Source of the DNA: Bacillota bacterium
Lineage (GTDB): Bacteria > Bacillota > Clostridia > Lachnospirales > Lachnospiraceae
DNA: 6,713 nucleotides
Direction: 5' to 3'
NCBI GenBank assembly: GCA_023387655.1
Contig: JAEWHR010000078.1
Coordinates: forward strand, 1-6,713
In this document: positions 5,608 to 6,713 of the stretch, piece by piece
Layout: every line of letters begins with the position of its first letter
Position numbering within the stretch: the stretch's first letter is position 1
Translations under genes and position numbers: made by a program
Notes under the pieces: model-generated
What the model was told of the DNA's origin: nothing
Databases searched by the model: none
What the model saw: only the letters and a program-made list of their open reading frames with translations

Positions 5608-6713
5608 TATAATAACTCCTCCTTTAATAGCTTTGTATTTTTAATGAATCGTTTGAAATTCTCATCTCGTAATAACTTTATTCCTATTATAAGTAAGTTA
5701 AACAATCTTATTCTACCCTTTATGAAAAGCTCGCCTTCCATTACTTCCTCTTCAAAATCAGGCTCTATTTTTAGATGCTTTCCATAATATCCATAAAAAG
5801 CAGCTACTACACCAAGAGCTTGACCTGTCGTGGCTGGGTCTCCGGTTCCAAAATGAATATATCCTTTGATTGTGGTAGGTCCTATATGTTTTAGAATCTT
5901 CCATAAACTTGATAGTCCTAACTTAATTCCTGCTTTGTTTTCATCTTGATGAAAAAAATCTACTACTTTTCTTTTCTTTTCCCAAAGGCCTAACAGTAAC
6001 TTCTTTATCGATAATAATTTTTCTTTTATTTTCAGAAAAACTTTTTTAAAACTTTTTATTTTTTCTCTGATGGAGATAAAAATTTTCTTTATCTTTCCAG
6101 ATATTTTTTTGAGTTGATTTATAAAACGTCGAAAGAATGAATACTTTTCCTCAGATATAGAATCAAATTCCGATTTATCTTCCTCTATTTTATTATCTCC
6201 ATTATCCTTTAATAATAGCTCAAAATCTTCCGATTGATTAACTGATTCCTTATACTCCTTGTCTAAAGGTAGCTCTGGTAATCCTCTTTCCTTATGAATT
6301 AAATCTTTTTTTGTATTCGCTTTAATGTCATGTTCGATTGATTCATTCTTAGTATCTGTTTCAATTTCATGATCGATTGATTCATTCTTAGTATCTGTTG
6401 CAATTTCATGTTCGATTGATTCATTCTTAAAGTCTAATTCTCTCTTAATATCAATCAATTCTTTTTTAGAAGGATTTTGCTCATTTACTTCTGTTTTTGA
6501 TTCTTTTTTCTGATTGTTTGAATCTTTCTCTTTGTCTAATGATGCTTCCTCAGAATGTCGCTTCTTTTTCTTACGTTTTTTCTCGCCCGAATCATTGTTA
6601 TCATAAAAACGATAACCTGCAATTCGTAGGACGATACTTAGTTTTTCCTGTAAATATAATACTCTTAGATGTACCAGCCCAAAAGCCCAAGTCACTTTTC
6701 CTCTAACCACAAT
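5607..6713 (-). CDS. ytfI: DUF2953 protein, YtfI-like (5' end missing)
   Basis: The frame is open to the right edge and reads I-V-V-R-G-K there. The GTG at 6710 is almost certainly an internal Val, because family members begin with a membrane helix that is missing here. Visible residues 1-38 (GKVTWAFGLVHLRVLY and LRIAGYRFYD) are the N-terminal DUF2953 block. Residues about 42-190 are a low-complexity Lys/Glu/Asp/Ser linker containing three 13-residue repeats. About 195-250 is a very Lys-rich amphipathic stretch. The C-terminal block has YIHFGTGDPATTGQALG, the PDF segment and KGRIRLFNLL, typical of DUF2953. The function is unknown; its conserved partner ytfJ points to sporulation or germination, and a forespore membrane location is inference. 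The TAA overlaps the ytfJ ATG. Confidence 0.88.
   Translation of the reverse strand: MVVRGKVTWAFGLVHLRVLYLQEKLSIVLRIAGYRFYDNNDSGEKKRKKKKRHSEEASLDKEKDSNNQKKESKTEVNEQNPSKKELIDIKRELDFKNESIEHEIATDTKNESIDHEIETDTKNESIEHDIKANTKKDLIHKERGLPELPLDKEYKESVNQSEDFELLLKDNGDNKIEEDKSEFDSISEEKYSFFRRFINQLKKISGKIKKIFISIREKIKSFKKVFLKIKEKLLSIKKLLLGLWEKKRKVVDFFHQDENKAGIKLGLSSLWKILKHIGPTTIKGYIHFGTGDPATTGQALGVVAAFYGYYGKHLKIEPDFEEEVMEGELFIKGRIRLFNLLIIGIKLLRDENFKRFIKNTKLLKEELL
5616..5625 (-). promoter_or_regulatory. Shine-Dalgarno of ytfJ inside the ytfI 3' end
   Basis: AAAGGAGGAG encodes the Lys-Glu-Glu near the end of the DUF2953 protein and lies eight bases before the ytfJ ATG. With the TAATG stop/start overlap it indicates translational coupling of the two genes. 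Confidence 0.8.
6310..6426 (-). repeat. Three tandem 39-bp repeats within the DUF2953 gene
   Basis: Units 6310-6348, 6349-6387 and 6388-6426 share a 39-bp period. The last two units are almost identical and the first has diverged. They stay in frame and encode a 13-residue acidic motif of the type KNESIEHEIATDT, KNESIDHEIETDT and KNESIEHDIKANT. They lie in the disordered-looking linker, so copy number may vary between strains. Confidence 0.85.

Noticed and set aside
5251..5787. Several plus-strand frames opposite ytfJ and the DUF2953 gene
   Set aside because: They are complements of conserved coding sequence, mutually overlapping and without ribosome binding sites.
6310..6426. Tandem repeats as a CRISPR array
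   Set aside because: The units are directly adjacent with no spacers and stay in the reading frame of a protein.

Overview
The window reads as a chromosomal segment of an AT-rich, spore-forming Clostridia bacterium. The Lachnospiraceae are the most likely family, but no genus can be fixed from the sequence alone. The evidence is strong AAGGAGG-type Shine-Dalgarno sequences, Firmicutes-type families (Asp23/YloU, three-domain YloV/FakA, zinc-ribbon L28) and an adjacent YtfI/YtfJ spore-protein pair. All genes but one are on the minus strand, so transcription mostly runs from high to low coordinates.

Layout from right to left. (1) 6713-5194: a DUF2953 (YtfI-like) gene whose 5' end is cut by the window edge overlaps the start of a GerW/YtfJ spore-germination gene in a TAATG junction. 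(2) 5193-4972: an intergenic region with A-tracts, a direct repeat, a good sigma-A promoter and a structured leader for rpmB. (3) 4971-4774: rpmB (ribosomal protein L28), followed by a hairpin terminator that also faces the convergent gene. (4) 4473-4610, plus strand: a 45-codon gene for a two-helix membrane protein. (5) 4472-4242: a divergent intergenic region with a long hairpin and the promoter region of the next operon. (6) 4241-2182: an Asp23/YloU gene and a FakA/YloV gene, 20 bp apart and ending in a strong intrinsic terminator. (7) 1891-1: a large gene that runs off the left edge. It joins an N-terminal 6-pyruvoyl-tetrahydropterin-synthase-like domain to a charged linker and a polytopic, GT-C-like membrane region. 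Its promoter is close to consensus and has a perfect palindrome over the -10 element.

Functional reading. The YtfI/YtfJ pair points to endospore formation or germination. rpmB and asp23-fakA belong to a conserved Firmicutes neighbourhood (ribosome, envelope-stress-type protein, fatty-acid kinase). The leftmost gene looks like an unlinked accessory envelope gene.

No mobile element, CRISPR array, tRNA or rRNA was seen. I found no convincing new multi-gene system. The most interesting items are the pterin-synthase-fold/membrane fusion with its lost catalytic cysteine, the easily missed 45-aa membrane protein, the palindromic promoter, and the rpmB leader hairpin.
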